A stretch of 61,945 nt of DNA from Nocardia fusca NBRC 14340 (GCF_001618425.1 NZ_BDCU01000002.1:1-61945); one strand, 5' to 3'; positions 24,954-37,629 are shown, counted from the stretch's first letter. The notes: a model not told the origin generated them from the sequence alone. Numbers and translations are program-made.

Positions 24954-27900
24954 CGGTCTCCTTTGTCTCCGGTTAGGTTCATTGCTCTCATTGCACGGCC
25001 ATCCCGAACACCTTGCTGGTGCCGACTCAAACTAGACCGGATCGTTTCGGGATTGCGACTCGGCGTCCGTTCCTGGGCGCCGCTGACAGCGCCGGGTACC
25101 AACCGGACACCCGGATTACGCTGCGGCAGACCGGCCGCGGTGCGGGTCTCGGGCTCGGCTTCGCTGGCCCGCCGGGCCGCCGTCCAGCCCTCGTCACCCG
25201 GGGAGTCGAAGGACGCGACGGCCTGGGATCGATCGGAGTCCGAATCCGACAGCCATGCCGACATCATCTCCGCGAAGATGGGCGTCCCGCCCAGCACGCT
25301 GTCCGTCTCCTCGGCCGGCTGCAGCCTGGTCTGGAAGAAGGACGCCGTTTTCGCGGGATTGGACTTGTAGCTGTGCCGTCCGGGTTCCCGCGCGGCCGCC
25401 GGACCCTCGGCGGGCTCGGCCGCCCGCGGCAGCGCGACACCCGGCGGGTTGTCGAACCGCTCGGCGGTGTACCCACCCGGTTCCCGGCGCGGCAGGCCGC
25501 CCGGTGCGGTGGGCTGCGGCGGCCGGCCCGGTGCCCCAGTGTCCCGCTGCGGCAGACCGTTCGAATTGTCGCGGGGCGGCAGGTTGTCCCGGCCCGGCAG
25601 GCCGTTGCCCGCCGGAGCCCCGCGCTGCGGCAGACCGCCACCGGAGGCGGGCCGCTGCGGCAATCCGTTGCCCGCGGGCTCACGCCGCGGCGGCAGACCG
25701 CCGGGGGCCGGTCGCTGGGTGGGCAGTTCGCCGGAGGTCTCCCGGGCCGGCAGCCCGGCGTCGGCCGCCGGACGACGCTGGCCCGGAAGCTCACCGGAGG
25801 TTTCCCGCTGCGGCAGCCCGATGGGGCCGCCGGGCTCGCGCCGGGTGGGCAGGCCACCGGACGCCGGATCGGTCGCGGGGCGTGGTTCCGGTTCCCGCCG
25901 GGCCGGTCCGGCCGCGGCCGGACCGCGCTGCGGCAGCGCGGAGCCGTTGTCGCGGGCAGGCGCACCGTTGGTGCCCGGATCCCGTTGCGGCAGACCGTTC
26001 GGCCGGTGCTGGCCGGGCTGACGCGTGGGCAGCGAACCGGCGGGACGCGGCGGCAGGCCGGTCTCCGAGGCGCTCTCGGTGGGACGTTCTTCGGCCGGGC
26101 GGGCCGGTGCGGCGTCCCGATGGCTACCGGGCGCACCGTTCGCGCCGGGCTGGCGCTGCGGCAACCCACCCGGACCCGGCTGCGGTGCGCCGGCGGTGCC
26201 GGGCTGCCGCTGCGGCAGCCCGCCGGGGCCGGTCTTGATCTCCCGCGGCGGCGGACCGCCCGCGCTCGATTCGCCCGGGGTACGCGGCGGCAGGGTCGGG
26301 GTGGCGCCGCCACCGCTCGGTCCCAGATTACGTTTCGGCAGGCTGGCCGCGGCGAGTTTGCCGCGCTGGGCGGTGCTGCCCGCGCTGGCCTCCCGGAGAC
26401 TGGTGGTGCCCTGCTCGCCCTCGCGCGTACCGCCGACCATCGCGCTACCCGGCTGCCGCTGCGGCAGCCCGCCCGCGCCCAGTGGCGCGGGAGCGGCCGG
26501 ACGCTCCGGCGGCTTGGGCCGTTCGACGGCCGGCAGCGGCCCGCTCATGCCGGGGTCGACGGTCACCATCATGTTCCCGGCGGCCGTACGGCTGATTCCG
26601 CGGGTCTGCATCGACGGTCCGCCCGGCGCATTGCGCAGCGCGGCGGCGGCGGCTTCGTCGGGTGACTGTTCCGGCTTCTTCTTCGCGGCGTCGTTCGCGA
26701 CGACGGCCTGCGGCCCGGAGCCGGTCGCCAGCGGCAGGATCTGGGTCTCCCCCGCGACGATCAGGCTCATCGGGACATGCACGGTGACGGTGACGCCCGG
26801 ATCGCGCGCGGTGTCGAAGGTCGGCCGCAGCCGCACATTGAGACCGTGCCGTTCCGCGAGCCGCCCCACGACGAACAGACCCATGTGACGGGCGGTGTCC
26901 GGACCGGGTTCGGCCGTGCTCTCCAGTCGGCGGTTGATCTCGGCCATCTCGCTCGGCGGCATACCGATACCGCGGTCGGCGACCTCGATCAGCAGGCCCT
27001 GATCGTGCGCCTGCGCGAAGGTGAACTTCACATCCGTCTCCGGCGGCGACGCGCGCAGGGCGTTGTCCAGGAGTTCGGCGAACAGATGCGCCATATCGGA
27101 GGCCGCCGGCTCGATCAGGGCACCGCGCGGGGTGGCGCCGAGCTTGACCCGCTCGTAGTCCTCGACCTCGGAGATCGCGGCGCGCAGTACGTCGGCGATC
27201 TCGACGGGCGCTGATTTGGCGCGGCGCTGTTTGGTACCGGCGAGAATCAGCAGGTTGTCACCGTTACGGCGCATACGCGCGGCGAGATGGTCGAGCCGGA
27301 AGAGGTTCTCCAGCAGGCGCGGGTCCTTCTCGTCGTACTCCATCGCCTCGATGAGGCTGAGCTGATGGTCGACGAGCGATTTACTGCGACGGGCCAGGGT
27401 TTCGAACATATCGTTGACCTGGGAACGCATCTGGGCCTGATCACTGGCCAGGCGCAGCGCCTGACCGTGGATATCGTCGATCGCGCGCGCGAGCTGACCG
27501 ATCTCCTCCTCGGACCGGATGGGCATCGGTTCGAGGGGCACTTCCTCCGGCGAGGCACCGGTACGGAGCTGGGCGACCTCGTCGGGCAGATCGCTTTCGG
27601 CGACCCGCAGGGCGGCCAGACGCAGCCGGTGCAGCGGCACGATCATCGACCGGGCCACGAACACCGCGAGCAACAGGGCCGCCAGGATCGTCAGCAGCAC
27701 CACGATGGAGTACACGACCGCGTCGGACAGGGCCTTGTCGGCCATCTTCCGCACACCGTCGTCGATCGAGGAGGTGGCCTCGGCGATCAGTTTGTCGGTG
27801 GTCGTGGTGCTGTCCAGCAGCGACTGACGGGCCTCACCCAGCGGTAGCCGACCGGCCTGGGCCTCTGGGGTCTCCAGCATTCCGGCGCGGGTGTCGATGC

Positions 27901-28633
27901 CCTGGCGCAGGATCGCGATATCGGGATCCTCGGCGTTGTAGCGCTGGCTCAGAATGTTCAGCAGGGCGCGTTCGGTATTGGTCGCGGTGCGGTAGGCCTG
28001 CTCACCGGATTCCTGGTTGCGCAGCAGTTCCGCCGCGGCCGTGATCTCACCGACCATGGTGGATCGCAGGTTCAGCGCGTCGACCAACCGGAGTTTCGCC
28101 GGATCGATCGATGCGTCACCGATCTCGCCGAGAATGGCCTCCACGGCGCGGACACCCGCGTTACGGGCCTTGTCGAGAACCTGCACGGCCGCCTCCGGCG
28201 GCAGGTTCGACGGCGCCGTACCGCCGGCGCGGACTCCCTTGGCCTGATCGATCATTTCCGTGAGCGCCTGGCGCGCGACCGGTAGATCGTCGAGTTCGCC
28301 GAGCGCGGATTCGGCCGCCGCGATCGCCTGGTCGAGAGAGGTCAAGTTGTCTTCGGTGACCATCGACCGGCCCGGCGCGATAGCGATCACCTGAGAGCCT
28401 GCCGTCGCGGACGTGGCCGTACTGAGATCGAGGACGGAAGGAACGATACTGACGTTCTCGGAGGCCGAACCCAGTCGGTTCGCGTTGCTCCATTCCGCCG
28501 AAATCCTGGACACGCCGAGCCCGACCGCGACCGCCAACGGCACAGCCAGCACGGCCGTAACCTTCCAGCGAAGGTCCCAGTTACTCAGCGCCCAGCGCTT
28601 CGTGCCGGACCTAGCGGCGTCACGCATTCCCAC
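24950..28633 (-). CDS. Conservon sensor kinase (CvnA type) with nitrate/nitrite-sensor-like domain and LPxR repeat tail
   Basis: A 1227-residue membrane sensor. TM1 is at about 23-43 and TM2 at about 305-328, with a largely helical extracytoplasmic region of about 260 residues between them that resembles NIT (nitrate- and nitrite-sensing) domains. A HAMP-like segment follows, then a DHp helix with [14 protein letters not shown] (candidate phospho-His) and an HATPase with [13 protein letters not shown] and [10 protein letters not shown] (about 520-630). From about 640 to 1180 the protein is a Pro/Arg/Gly-rich tail with some twenty LP-x-R motifs ([21 protein letters not shown]). The extreme C-terminus returns to a helical, conserved-looking end. 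GTG 28633 precedes a second ATG at 28627. Heads the cvn operon. Confidence 0.9.
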   Translation of the reverse strand: MGMRDAARSGTKRWALSNWDLRWKVTAVLAVPLAVAVGLGVSRISAEWSNANRLGSASENVSIVPSVLDLSTATSATAGSQVIAIAPGRSMVTEDNLTSLDQAIAAAESALGELDDLPVARQALTEMIDQAKGVRAGGTAPSNLPPEAAVQVLDKARNAGVRAVEAILGEIGDASIDPAKLRLVDALNLRSTMVGEITAAAELLRNQESGEQAYRTATNTERALLNILSQRYNAEDPDIAILRQGIDTRAGMLETPEAQAGRLPLGEARQSLLDSTTTTDKLIAEATSSIDDGVRKMADKALSDAVVYSIVVLLTILAALLLAVFVARSMIVPLHRLRLAALRVAESDLPDEVAQLRTGASPEEVPLEPMPIRSEEEIGQLARAIDDIHGQALRLASDQAQMRSQVNDMFETLARRSKSLVDHQLSLIEAMEYDEKDPRLLENLFRLDHLAARMRRNGDNLLILAGTKQRRAKSAPVEIADVLRAAISEVEDYERVKLGATPRGALIEPAASDMAHLFAELLDNALRASPPETDVKFTFAQAHDQGLLIEVADRGIGMPPSEMAEINRRLESTAEPGPDTARHMGLFVVGRLAERHGLNVRLRPTFDTARDPGVTVTVHVPMSLIVAGETQILPLATGSGPQAVVANDAAKKKPEQSPDEAAAAALRNAPGGPSMQTRGISRTAAGNMMVTVDPGMSGPLPAVERPKPPERPAAPAPLGAGGLPQRQPGSAMVGGTREGEQGTTSLREASAGSTAQRGKLAAASLPKRNLGPSGGGATPTLPPRTPGESSAGGPPPREIKTGPGGLPQRQPGTAGAPQPGPGGLPQRQPGANGAPGSHRDAAPARPAEERPTESASETGLPPRPAGSLPTRQPGQHRPNGLPQRDPGTNGAPARDNGSALPQRGPAAAGPARREPEPRPATDPASGGLPTRREPGGPIGLPQRETSGELPGQRRPAADAGLPARETSGELPTQRPAPGGLPPRREPAGNGLPQRPASGGGLPQRGAPAGNGLPGRDNLPPRDNSNGLPQRDTGAPGRPPQPTAPGGLPRREPGGYTAERFDNPPGVALPRAAEPAEGPAAAREPGRHSYKSNPAKTASFFQTRLQPAEETDSVLGGTPIFAEMMSAWLSDSDSDRSQAVASFDSPGDEGWTAARRASEAEPETRTAAGLPQRNPGVRLVPGAVSGAQERTPSRNPETIRSSLSRHQQGVRDGRAMRAMNLTGDKGDR

Positions 28634-28941
28634 TCACTTTCCAACCTGGCCCCAGCCATGCTCCATCAGCGGAACTCCACACTCGCATAGTGGCTCGACG
28701 GGTGGAGCAGCCCGTGGGTCGCGGCTGGCCGAGAAATTGCGTCTACGACGGACCGAATTAGTGTCATCAGATTCTAACGGATCAATAACTTCTTGGTGTA
28801 CTCAGCCCGGGTTCACGCACATTGACCAGCCGGTTACAGGCATAAGCCATGGTCGCGACACCCGACGGGGGGTCGCGTGAAGTCTGCCACAATCGTGCTG
28901 ATCTATCGAGACGAGGATTGCGGCGAGGCTAGGGAGCACGG
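28634..28941. other. Divergent intergenic region, conservon kinase / prpE
   Basis: 308 bases between two divergently transcribed genes. It contains AT-richer sequence around 28760-28800 and a TTGACC at 28821, so both promoters probably lie here, but I could not pair convincing -35 and -10 boxes. No gene is supported. Confidence 0.5.
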
Positions 28942-30888
28942 GTGAACGCGAGGAACGAGTATCGACCGGTCTATCAGACCAGCCTGGTCGATCCCGCCGA
29001 GTTCTGGACCCGCGCCGCCTCGGCCGTCGATTGGGACGTACCCCCTGAGCAGGCACTCGACACCGACCGCCGGACTTCGCGGTGGTTTCCCGGCGCTCGG
29101 CTCAATACCTGCTACAACGCACTGGACCGGCATATCGACGCCGGCCGGGCCGATCAGGCGGCACTGATCTACGACTCGGCGATGACCGGCAGTACCCGCG
29201 TCTACAGCTATGCCGAACTGCGCGACGAGGTCGCGAAATTCGCCGGTGCCATGCGTGATCTCGGGGTGACCGCCGGTGACCGGGTCGTGATCTATCTGCC
29301 GATGATTCCCGAGGCCGTGGTCGCGATGCTTGCCTGCGCCCGGATCGGAGCCGTGCATTCGGTGGTGTTCGGTGGCTTCGCCGCCCCCGAACTCGCCGCC
29401 CGGCTCGACGACGCCGAGCCCGTCCTGATCGTGACAGCGTCAGGGGGGCTGGAACCGAACCGGACCATCGCCTACCCGCCCATTGTCGACGAGGCCCTCG
29501 CATTGGCCGGGACCACCGCGCCGCGGACCGTGCTGGTGAAACAGCGTGCGGACTTCCCACCGCACAACCACGACGGGAATCCGGCCGTCGACGCGGCCGT
29601 GCGGTGGCTGGACTGGGACGCCGTGGTCCGCGACGCCGAACCCGCGGCGCCGGTTTCCGTCGCCGCGACCGACCCGCTGTATGTGCTGTACACCTCCGGG
29701 ACCACCGGTAGGCCGAAGGGCGTGGTCCGTGACAACGGTGGCCACGCCGTCGCTCTGACCTGGTCGATGCGCAATATCTACAACGTCGGCCCGGGGCAGG
29801 TCATGTGGGCCGCCTCCGATGTGGGTTGGGTGGTCGGCCACTCCTACATCGTCTATGCACCGCTGCTGGCCGGTGCCACGACGCTGCTCTACGAGGGCAA
29901 ACCGGTGGGCACACCGGATGCCGGCGCCTTCTGGCGGGTGGTGGCCGAACACCGGGTGCACACGCTGTTCACCGCGCCGACCGCCCTGCGGGCCATCCGC
30001 CGCGCCGACCCCGCCGCCGCATGCGCCCGCGACTACGACCTCAGTTCGCTCCGTTCTCTCTTCTGCGCAGGTGAACGGCTCGATCCCGCTACCTACCGGT
30101 GGGCCGCGGACACGCTGCTCGCCGACCGCGCGGACTGCCCGGTCGTCGACCACTGGTGGCAGACCGAAACCGGCTGGCCCATCTGCGCCAACCCCCTCGG
30201 GCTGCAGCAGCTGCCGATCAAACCTGGCTCGGCCTCGGTACCGGTGCCCGGCTATCGGCTGCGGGTGCTGGACTCCTCCGGCAACCCCGTGGCCGCGGGC
30301 GCCGAAGGCAATATCGTCATCGGCCTGCCGCTGCCCCCGGGCGCGCTCACCGGCCTGTGGCACGACGACGAGCGCTACCAGCGGTCATACCTTTCGGCAT
30401 ATCCCGGGCATTTCCTCACCGGCGATTCCGGATATTTCGACGAAGACGGCTACCTGTTCGTCCTCGGCCGCAGCGACGACGTGATCAATATGGCCGGACA
30501 CCGCCTTTCCGCGGGCAGTATCGAAGCGGCGGTCGCCGGCCACGACGCCGTCGCCGAATGTGCGGTGATCGGGCTACCCGACGAACTCAAAGGGCAACGG
30601 CCCATCGCTTATGTGGTCCTCAAAGCCGACGCCGTCGTCGACCCCGAAACATTGCGCGACGAATTGAGCGAACGCGTCCGCAAACAGATAGGACCGGTCG
30701 CCGGACTGTACGACGCCGTCGTGGTGCCCGCCCTGCCGAAAACCCGCTCCGGCAAGATACTGCGCAAAACTATCCGCCAGATGACGGCGGGCGAGAACTA
30801 CGAAATACCCTCCACCATCGAAGATCCCGGCGTCCTGGACGAACTCGCCCGGATCGTGCGACCCGCCCAAAACTCAAACTCCTCTTAA
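28942..30888 (+). CDS. prpE: Propionyl-CoA synthetase-like acyl-CoA synthetase (PrpE/AcsA type)
   Basis: AMP-forming ligase activating propionate or another short-chain acid to its CoA ester. 648 residues with the ACAS N-terminus (YQTSLVDPAEFWTRAA), the P-loop-like YTSGTTGRPKGVVRD, the WWQTETGWP motif, the hinge region GRSDDVINMAGHRLS and the acetylatable catalytic Lys in KTRSGKILRKTIR. The tryptophan-containing WWQTETG and short substrate pocket favour acetate/propionate-sized substrates; the D-N-G-G-H after the P-loop is the PrpE-like form. GTG 28942 follows AGGGAGCACGG. Likely transcribed alone. Confidence 0.9.
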   Translation: MNARNEYRPVYQTSLVDPAEFWTRAASAVDWDVPPEQALDTDRRTSRWFPGARLNTCYNALDRHIDAGRADQAALIYDSAMTGSTRVYSYAELRDEVAKFAGAMRDLGVTAGDRVVIYLPMIPEAVVAMLACARIGAVHSVVFGGFAAPELAARLDDAEPVLIVTASGGLEPNRTIAYPPIVDEALALAGTTAPRTVLVKQRADFPPHNHDGNPAVDAAVRWLDWDAVVRDAEPAAPVSVAATDPLYVLYTSGTTGRPKGVVRDNGGHAVALTWSMRNIYNVGPGQVMWAASDVGWVVGHSYIVYAPLLAGATTLLYEGKPVGTPDAGAFWRVVAEHRVHTLFTAPTALRAIRRADPAAACARDYDLSSLRSLFCAGERLDPATYRWAADTLLADRADCPVVDHWWQTETGWPICANPLGLQQLPIKPGSASVPVPGYRLRVLDSSGNPVAAGAEGNIVIGLPLPPGALTGLWHDDERYQRSYLSAYPGHFLTGDSGYFDEDGYLFVLGRSDDVINMAGHRLSAGSIEAAVAGHDAVAECAVIGLPDELKGQRPIAYVVLKADAVVDPETLRDELSERVRKQIGPVAGLYDAVVVPALPKTRSGKILRKTIRQMTAGENYEIPSTIEDPGVLDELARIVRPAQNSNSS

Positions 30889-30982
30889 GAAAACCTCAGA
30901 GGCCGGCCATGACGGCACAATACGGTCTGAGGCAGTCCACGAGCCCCGGCTCGACACGACACAGTAGGAGGCAGTAACTCCC

Positions 30983-31381
30983 ATGGCACACACGACGACC
31001 CGGCTTCGCGGCACACTCCGCCCGCTCACCCTCACCCTGGGCGCCGCCGCCGCGGTTACCGCGTTCCTGAGCCCCGCGGTCGCCTCCGCGGCACCGACGG
31101 ATTTCGCCGAACCGCTGATCACCAGCGACTGCTCCTTCGCCCAGATCGATGCCGCCCTCCACGACCAGGCTCCGGAACTGGCGTCGATGCTGGACAACAA
31201 TCCCGGCCTGAAGGCGCAACTGCAGAGCAAGTTCGATCAGCCGGTCGAACAGCGCCGCGCGGAACTGCAGCAGTACATCGACGAGAACCCCGAAGCGGCC
31301 CAGCAGGCCGAGAACGACCCCCGGACCGCCCAACTCCGGACAACCCTCCAGGGCGTCGCCGACACCTGCCACAACTACTGA
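30983..31381 (+). CDS. Secreted hemophore-related protein
   Basis: A 132-residue exported protein of the mycobacterial hemophore-like family (Rv0203 group). A cleavable signal peptide is clear: basic start TTRLRG, hydrophobic LTLTLGAAAAVTAF, and cleavage near AVASAAP. The mature helical domain has two Cys (SDCSF and ADTCHN) and the family-type pattern NNPGLKAQLQSKFDQPVEQR. Known members bind haem outside the cell, but the key haem ligand cannot be verified here. ATG 30983 is preceded by AGTAGGAGGCAGTAACTCCC, a slightly distant RBS. Confidence 0.8.
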   Translation: MAHTTTRLRGTLRPLTLTLGAAAAVTAFLSPAVASAAPTDFAEPLITSDCSFAQIDAALHDQAPELASMLDNNPGLKAQLQSKFDQPVEQRRAELQQYIDENPEAAQQAENDPRTAQLRTTLQGVADTCHNY

Positions 31382-31438
31382 TTTCGGTTCGTTGCCGGCG
31401 GTGTCGCGATACCGCCGGCAACGGACCGATCCAGCACA

Positions 31439-32158
31439 ATGGACGATGTGACGGAGCGGATCAGCAATCCGGCGGTGCTCGTTGTCGACGACGACGAGGA
31501 TGTTCTCGCGTCGGTGGAGCGAGGTCTGCGATTGTCCGGGTTCCGGGTGAGTGTCGCCCGGGATGGGGCGGCGGCGCTGCGTGCGGTGTCCGAGGAGGCG
31601 CCGGACGCTGTCGTCCTCGATATGAACATGCCCGTGTTGGACGGGGCGGGGGTGGTGACGGCCCTGCGGGCGATGGGGAACGAGGTCCCGATCTGTGTGC
31701 TGAGTGCGCGCAGTTCCGTCGGTGACCGGATCGCGGGCCTGGAGTCGGGCGCCGACGACTATCTGGTCAAACCGTTCGTCCTGGCGGAGCTGGTGGCGCG
31801 GATCAAGGCACTGCTGCGGCGGCGCACCGATACCGCCACCGCTCCCGGGGCTCCGGATATCGTCTCGGTCGGCCCGCTCCAGGTGGATACGGCAGGTTAT
31901 CGGGCGATGCTGAACGGCCAGGAGATCGAGCTGACCAAACGTGAATTCGAACTGCTGTCGACCCTGGCGCGTAACGCCGGTGTGGTGCTGAGCAGGGAAC
32001 GGTTGCTGGAACTGGTCTGGGGCTACGATTTCGCGGCCGATACGAATGTGGTGGACGTATTCGTCGGCTATCTCCGCCGCAAACTGGAGGCCGACGGCAC
32101 CGCCCGGCTGCTGCACACCATTCGCGGCGTCGGGTTCGTGCTGCGAGAGACGAAGTGA
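31439..32158 (+). CDS. prrA: OmpR-family response regulator PrrA
   Basis: 239-residue response regulator: receiver domain (19-135) with acidic pocket VVDDDEDV, phospho-acceptor Asp in [11 protein letters not shown], and switch Lys in DDYLVKPF; then a winged-helix DNA-binding domain with the [20 protein letters not shown] signature. Its partner kinase overlaps by four bases (GTGA). The PrrA/PrrB identity rests on the neighbouring accD3-echA6 and citrate synthase genes as in M. tuberculosis Rv0902c-Rv0905, and on protein length (Rv0903c 236). In mycobacteria it responds to redox, nitrogen and acid stress. Confidence 0.9.
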   Translation: MDDVTERISNPAVLVVDDDEDVLASVERGLRLSGFRVSVARDGAAALRAVSEEAPDAVVLDMNMPVLDGAGVVTALRAMGNEVPICVLSARSSVGDRIAGLESGADDYLVKPFVLAELVARIKALLRRRTDTATAPGAPDIVSVGPLQVDTAGYRAMLNGQEIELTKREFELLSTLARNAGVVLSRERLLELVWGYDFAADTNVVDVFVGYLRRKLEADGTARLLHTIRGVGFVLRETK

Positions 32159-33525
32159 TCGGCAACGCTTCCCGGCGAAGACACCGTCGCTCGTATTCGC
32201 TGCGCACCCGGGTCGCGGGGGCGGCGGCGGCCGGGGCGGTGCTCATCGTGGCGGTGGTGAGCGCGATCGCCGTCCCCGCCATCGAGCACAACAACCTGCA
32301 GCAGACCGATCAGCAGCTGCGGATCGCTTCACGGCTGGTGCTGATCGAGCCGGTGGTGGCCGTCGGGGTGGTGAACCTGCTCGGTCCCGACCGCGATATG
32401 GCGCTGACCGTCCGGGACGAGAACCGGGTCCTCGCCTCCAGTTCCGTGGAGCTGCCGGATCTGGAGCCGGGGACGAAGACAGTCCCCGTGGACGACACCC
32501 CTTACCGGGTGCTGACCACCACGGAGAATCAGCCCGCCGGCCGCTCGGTTTCGCTGGGTATCCCCGCGGCGGAGGCGGCCGAGATGACCGCCGAACAGCA
32601 ACGCTGGGTGCTCTTCGGAGGTCTGCTGGCGATCGCGGCCGCGGCCGGTCTCGGCTGGTTGTTCGGCGGGCGCGCGGTCCGGCCGATCGTGGTGCTCACC
32701 CGGCAGGTCGGGGCACGCACCGGCTACGGCGACGCCACGCCCGAACCCGTCGACAGTTCCGGGGTGCTGGAGGCCGAACAGCTGGCCGACGCGGTGAACA
32801 CCATGCTGCGCCGGGTGGACCAGGCACAGACCGAAACGGCTGCCGCGCTGGAGACCGCCCGGGATTTCGCCGCGGTATCGGCGCACGAACTACGTACCCC
32901 GCTGACCGCGATGCGCACCGACCTGGAGGTGCTGGCGACTCTCGATCTGGACGAATCCCAGCGCGCCGAGATCCTCGCCGACCTGCAGCGCAGCCAGGGG
33001 CGGGTGGAGACCACGCTGGCCGCGCTGGAACGACTCGCCTCCGGCGATCTGACCTCCGAACGCGACCATATCGATACCGATGTCGCGGAGCTGCTGGATC
33101 AGGCGGCCCACGATGCCATGCGCCACTACCCCGGGGTGACCGTCCGGATAGACACCGACGCCGAACTCGTCACCCGTGGTCTGCCCGCGGGCCTGCGGCT
33201 GGCGGTGGACAACGCCGTCAAGAACTCCGTCAGACACGGCGGCGCCACCGAGGCGCTGCTGTCGGCTCACCGCGCCGCCGACGACACCATCGTCATCTCG
33301 ATCGACGACAACGGGCGCGGGCTGGCGCCGGAGGAACGCGAAGCCGTTTTCGCCCGCTTCGCCCGCGGCAGCCATGCCAGCAAGGGCGGATCCGGCCTGG
33401 GTCTGGCCCTGGTCGCCCAGCAGGCCCAGCTACACGGTGGGCGAGCCTATTTCGACGACGGCACCCTCGGCGGGGTCCGGCTGGTACTGGTCCTGCCGAA
33501 CCGTGTGGTCACGGGGTCGGCGTGA
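32155..33525 (+). CDS. prrB: Sensor histidine kinase PrrB
   Basis: Membrane sensor kinase of 456 residues: TM1 (about 20-42), an extracytoplasmic sensor region of about 115 residues, TM2 (about 158-180), HAMP (about 180-235), DHp with phospho-His in [18 protein letters not shown] box [15 protein letters not shown]1 IDDNGRGL and G2 GGSGLGLAL. It is translationally coupled to prrA through a GTG that overlaps the prrA stop. Length and order match M. tuberculosis PrrB (446). A hairpin terminator follows. Confidence 0.92.
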   Translation: MIGNASRRRHRRSYSLRTRVAGAAAAGAVLIVAVVSAIAVPAIEHNNLQQTDQQLRIASRLVLIEPVVAVGVVNLLGPDRDMALTVRDENRVLASSSVELPDLEPGTKTVPVDDTPYRVLTTTENQPAGRSVSLGIPAAEAAEMTAEQQRWVLFGGLLAIAAAAGLGWLFGGRAVRPIVVLTRQVGARTGYGDATPEPVDSSGVLEAEQLADAVNTMLRRVDQAQTETAAALETARDFAAVSAHELRTPLTAMRTDLEVLATLDLDESQRAEILADLQRSQGRVETTLAALERLASGDLTSERDHIDTDVAELLDQAAHDAMRHYPGVTVRIDTDAELVTRGLPAGLRLAVDNAVKNSVRHGGATEALLSAHRAADDTIVISIDDNGRGLAPEEREAVFARFARGSHASKGGSGLGLALVAQQAQLHGGRAYFDDGTLGGVRLVLVLPNRVVTGSA

Positions 33526-33548
33526 ACGGACTCCGGCCGGAAATGTGA

Positions 33549-33580
33549 CTCGGCCCCGGAGCCGCAGCTCCGGGGCCGAG
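33549..33580. terminator. Terminator-like hairpin between prrB and the FKBP gene
   Basis: A perfect 14-bp stem (33549-33562 with 33567-33580, arm CTCGGCCCCGGAGC) with a CGCA loop sits between convergent genes. No T-run follows, as is common in actinobacteria, so it may serve both strands. Confidence 0.8.
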
Positions 33581-33621
33581 ATGTGTTGCCGAGGGGGCGT
33601 TCGCCCCGCACGCGGACCTAC

Positions 33622-33981
33622 CTACTTGGCGTCCAGCAGGTCGATCACGAACACCAGGGTCTTACCGGACAGGTGGTGACCCCCACCTGCCCGGCCGTAG
33701 GCCAGTTCCGGCGGGATGGTGAGCTGGCGGCGACCGCCGACCTTCATGCCCGGAATTCCGTCCTGCCAGCCCTGGATCAGACCACGCAGCGGGAAGGTGA
33801 TCGATTCGCCGCGGTTCCACGACGAATCGAATTCCTCGCCGGTATCGAATTCCACGCCGACGTAGTGCACTTCGACGGTGCCGCCGGGGACGGCTTCCGG
33901 GCCTTCGCCGACAGTGATGTCCTTGATGACCAGTTCGGTGGGCGGGGGGCCCGCCTGAAATTCGATCTCCGGTTTGCTCAT
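33622..33981 (-). CDS. FKBP-type peptidyl-prolyl cis-trans isomerase
   Basis: Cytoplasmic single-domain FKBP of 119 residues that accelerates proline isomerisation during folding. Family motifs are complete: VEVHYVGVEFDTGEEFDSSW, then FPLRGLIQGWQDGIPGMKVG and RRQLTIPPELAYG with the final LVFVIDLLD. No signal peptide. ATG 33981 is chosen over 34047, as AAGGGGATTCAAGGC precedes it and MSKPEIEF is the usual actinobacterial start. It lies just downstream of gltA2, on the same strand, with 28 bases between. Confidence 0.95.
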   Translation of the reverse strand: MSKPEIEFQAGPPPTELVIKDITVGEGPEAVPGGTVEVHYVGVEFDTGEEFDSSWNRGESITFPLRGLIQGWQDGIPGMKVGGRRQLTIPPELAYGRAGGGHHLSGKTLVFVIDLLDAK

Positions 33982-34009
33982 GCCTTGAATCCCCTTCGAT
34001 TCAATAGAT

Positions 34010-35308
<1,299 letters not shown>

Positions 35309-35681
35309 GGAAGGTTCCCTCTCAGGCTTAAGACCGTCGGCATCGCGTGCGGACGACACACGGTGCGTTATCGGTAGACGCTAGTCCTTGGTCCGGTGGG
35401 ACCGGCGGGGAGGGTACCCGCGCACCGATCTCACAATCGGCTCGAGCGGGTGTGAGATTAAGCGGTTCGCCTACCGGCCGGTATGGCTGTGACCGGGGAA
35501 AATACCCACGAGAATCGGTCCCGGCCGGTTGTGGACAACGCTCGTGCCACATCCAGGGAAAGCACCGCTCGCCGCCGCCCACAGAACGTACCCACAAGCC
35601 TGTCGGCGAAACCGTGCGAAACATCACCGGCATATATGTAACGGGCCTGGACACGCGCGGGTGACCAGGCCGGTCGCTTCG
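35309..35681. other. Intergenic region upstream of gltA2
   Basis: 373 bases between gltA2 and pdxH, both on the minus strand. It probably carries the gltA2 promoter. I see no supported gene, no long inverted repeat and no recognised operator. Confidence 0.5.
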
Positions 35682-36401
35682 TCACGGCTGGAGACGCCGC
35701 ACCGACATGCCGGCGTCGTCGATACGGACCACGATCCGGTTGTGCAGCCGCCCGCGCTGACCTTGCCAGAACTCCACCTCGTCGGGATGCAGCAGATAAC
35801 CGCCCCAGTGCGGCGGGACGGGCACCTCGTCCACCGCGGCGAAACGCTGGATGGTCCGCGCCAGCTGTTCGTCGAGTTCGGCGCGGGAGCCGATCGGTTC
35901 GGACTGCCGCGAGGCCCACGCGCCGAGCTGGGATTCCCGCGGCCGCGACCGCCAGTACCGCTCGGTCACCTCGGCGGGCACCCGGTCCACCCGGCCACGG
36001 ACATGGGCCTGGCGGGCCAGTTGCGGCCAGAGGAAGGTCGCCGAGGCGTACGGCGCCGCGGCGAGCTGGGCGCCCTTGGCCGAGTCGTAGTTCGTATAGA
36101 AGATGACGCCCTCCGGTGAAAGGCCCTTGCAGAGCACCGTGCGTGTCACCGGCCGGGCGCCCGCCCCGGACCCGGCGAGGGTCGCGAGCACCATGGCATT
36201 GGGTTCGGCGATCCCGGCGACGGTCGCCTGTTCTATCCACAGCCGCAGCAGCGGCTCCCAGCCCCCGGCCACCGACAGTTCGTCCAGTTCCGTGTCGTGC
36301 ACACCCAGCAACGGTCCCGAGTTCCGCGAACCCGGATGCGTGACACCGTATTCGGCACGCATCGCGCCGAGATCGGCACCCGTCTCCTCCACATCGGCCA
36401 T
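35682..36401 (-). CDS. pdxH: Pyridoxine/pyridoxamine 5'-phosphate oxidase PdxH
   Basis: FMN-dependent enzyme making pyridoxal 5'-phosphate, the cofactor used by the nearby SerC. 239 residues. Typical blocks: [73 protein letters not shown] and the C-terminal [23 protein letters not shown]-like end (here MSVRRLQP). ATG 36401 ([14 protein letters not shown]) is chosen; the open frame extends far upstream across the opposite-strand citA, but that part is antisense shadow. Divergent from citA with 60 bases between starts. Confidence 0.95.
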   Translation of the reverse strand: MADVEETGADLGAMRAEYGVTHPGSRNSGPLLGVHDTELDELSVAGGWEPLLRLWIEQATVAGIAEPNAMVLATLAGSGAGARPVTRTVLCKGLSPEGVIFYTNYDSAKGAQLAAAPYASATFLWPQLARQAHVRGRVDRVPAEVTERYWRSRPRESQLGAWASRQSEPIGSRAELDEQLARTIQRFAAVDEVPVPPHWGGYLLHPDEVEFWQGQRGRLHNRIVVRIDDAGMSVRRLQP

Positions 36402-36461
36402 GGGCCAGACGTTACTCCCGAGTAGCTCGGCGCTAGAGTTCTGTTGAGAGGAGAGTCGCGT

Positions 36462-37607
36462 ATGACCACCAATTCCGCGGTATCGGGGTCCGGCGGGGTG
36501 CCGGACGATTTCGTCAGCGGCCTGGAGGGGGTGGTCGCGTTCACCACCGAGATCGCCGAACCGGACAAGGACGGGGGCGCGCTGCGCTACCGCGGCGTGG
36601 ACATCGAGGACCTGGTCGGCAACCGGGTCACCTTCGGTGATGTCTGGGCCCTCCTGGTCGACGGCGAATTCGGGCACGGCCTCCCACCGGCCGAACCGTT
36701 CCCGCTGCCGGTACACACCGGCGACGTGCGCGTCGACGTCCAGGCCGGCCTGGCGATGCTCGCCCCCATCTGGGGCTATCGGCCGCTGCTGGATATCGAC
36801 AACGCCACCGCCCGGGAAAACCTGGCCCGCGCTTCGGTGATGGCACTGTCCTATGTGGCGCAATCGGCCCGCGGTATCTACCAGCCCGCCGTACCGCAGC
36901 GCCGCATCGACGAATGCACCACGGTCACCGACCGCTTCATGACCCGCTGGAAGGGCGACCCCGACCCGCGCCATACCGAAGCCATCGACGCCTACTGGGT
37001 CTCGGCGGCCGAACACGGTATGAACGCCTCCACCTTCACCGCCCGGGTCATCGCCTCCACCGGCGCCGATGTGGCCGCCTCGCTCTCCGGAGCCATCGGC
37101 GCCATGTCCGGGCCGCTGCACGGCGGCGCCCCCGCCCGGGTCCTGCCCATGATCGAAGAGGTGGAACGCACGGGGGATGCCCGCGCGCTGGTCAAAGGGA
37201 TCCTGGACCGCAAGGAAAAGCTGATGGGCTTCGGCCACCGGGTCTACCGGGCCCAGGACCCGCGCGCCCGGGTCCTGCGCGATACCGCCGCCCGCCTGGC
37301 CGCGCCGCGTTACGAAGTGGCCGCCGCCCTCGAACAGGCGGCCCTGGCCGAACTCCGCGAACGCCGGCCCGACCGCGCCATCGAAACGAATGTCGAATTC
37401 TGGGCCGCGGTCATCCTCGACTTCGCCGAGGTACCGGCGCATATGATGCCGGCCATGTTCACCTGCGGCCGGACCGCCGGCTGGTGCGCGCACATCATGG
37501 AGCAGAAGAAACTGGGCAAGCTGGTCCGGCCGGCGGCGATCTACACCGGCCCGGGTCCGCGGAAACCGCAGGACGTCGCGGGGTGGGGCGAGGTGCACAC
37601 GGTATAG
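36462..37607 (+). CDS. citA: Second citrate synthase (CitA type)
   Basis: Citrate synthase-fold enzyme of 381 residues, without the N-terminal beta domain of GltA2, comparable to M. tuberculosis CitA (373). Catalytic regions: [20 protein letters not shown] with His, [39 protein letters not shown], and [20 protein letters not shown]. It could act as a citrate or methylcitrate synthase; the presence of a PrpE-type synthetase in the window makes either plausible. ATG 36462 follows GAGAGGAGAGTCGCGT. Confidence 0.92.
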   Translation: MTTNSAVSGSGGVPDDFVSGLEGVVAFTTEIAEPDKDGGALRYRGVDIEDLVGNRVTFGDVWALLVDGEFGHGLPPAEPFPLPVHTGDVRVDVQAGLAMLAPIWGYRPLLDIDNATARENLARASVMALSYVAQSARGIYQPAVPQRRIDECTTVTDRFMTRWKGDPDPRHTEAIDAYWVSAAEHGMNASTFTARVIASTGADVAASLSGAIGAMSGPLHGGAPARVLPMIEEVERTGDARALVKGILDRKEKLMGFGHRVYRAQDPRARVLRDTAARLAAPRYEVAAALEQAALAELRERRPDRAIETNVEFWAAVILDFAEVPAHMMPAMFTCGRTAGWCAHIMEQKKLGKLVRPAAIYTGPGPRKPQDVAGWGEVHTV

Positions 37608-37629
37608 GCCGCGTAGCGGGACGGGGCCA

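Noticed and set aside
25450..26500. Possible CRISPR-like repeat cluster
   Set aside because: Repeats are short, in coding phase and encode LPxR motifs; there are no uniform spacers.
25013..26665. Plus-strand Arg/Gly-rich open frame inside the conservon kinase
   Set aside because: It is the reverse complement of the LPxR repeat tail; the repetition explains the open frame.
30894..30932. CCTCAGA / TCTGAGG inverted repeat between prpE and the hemophore gene
   Set aside because: Only 7 bp arms with a 25-base gap; too weak to call as operator or terminator.
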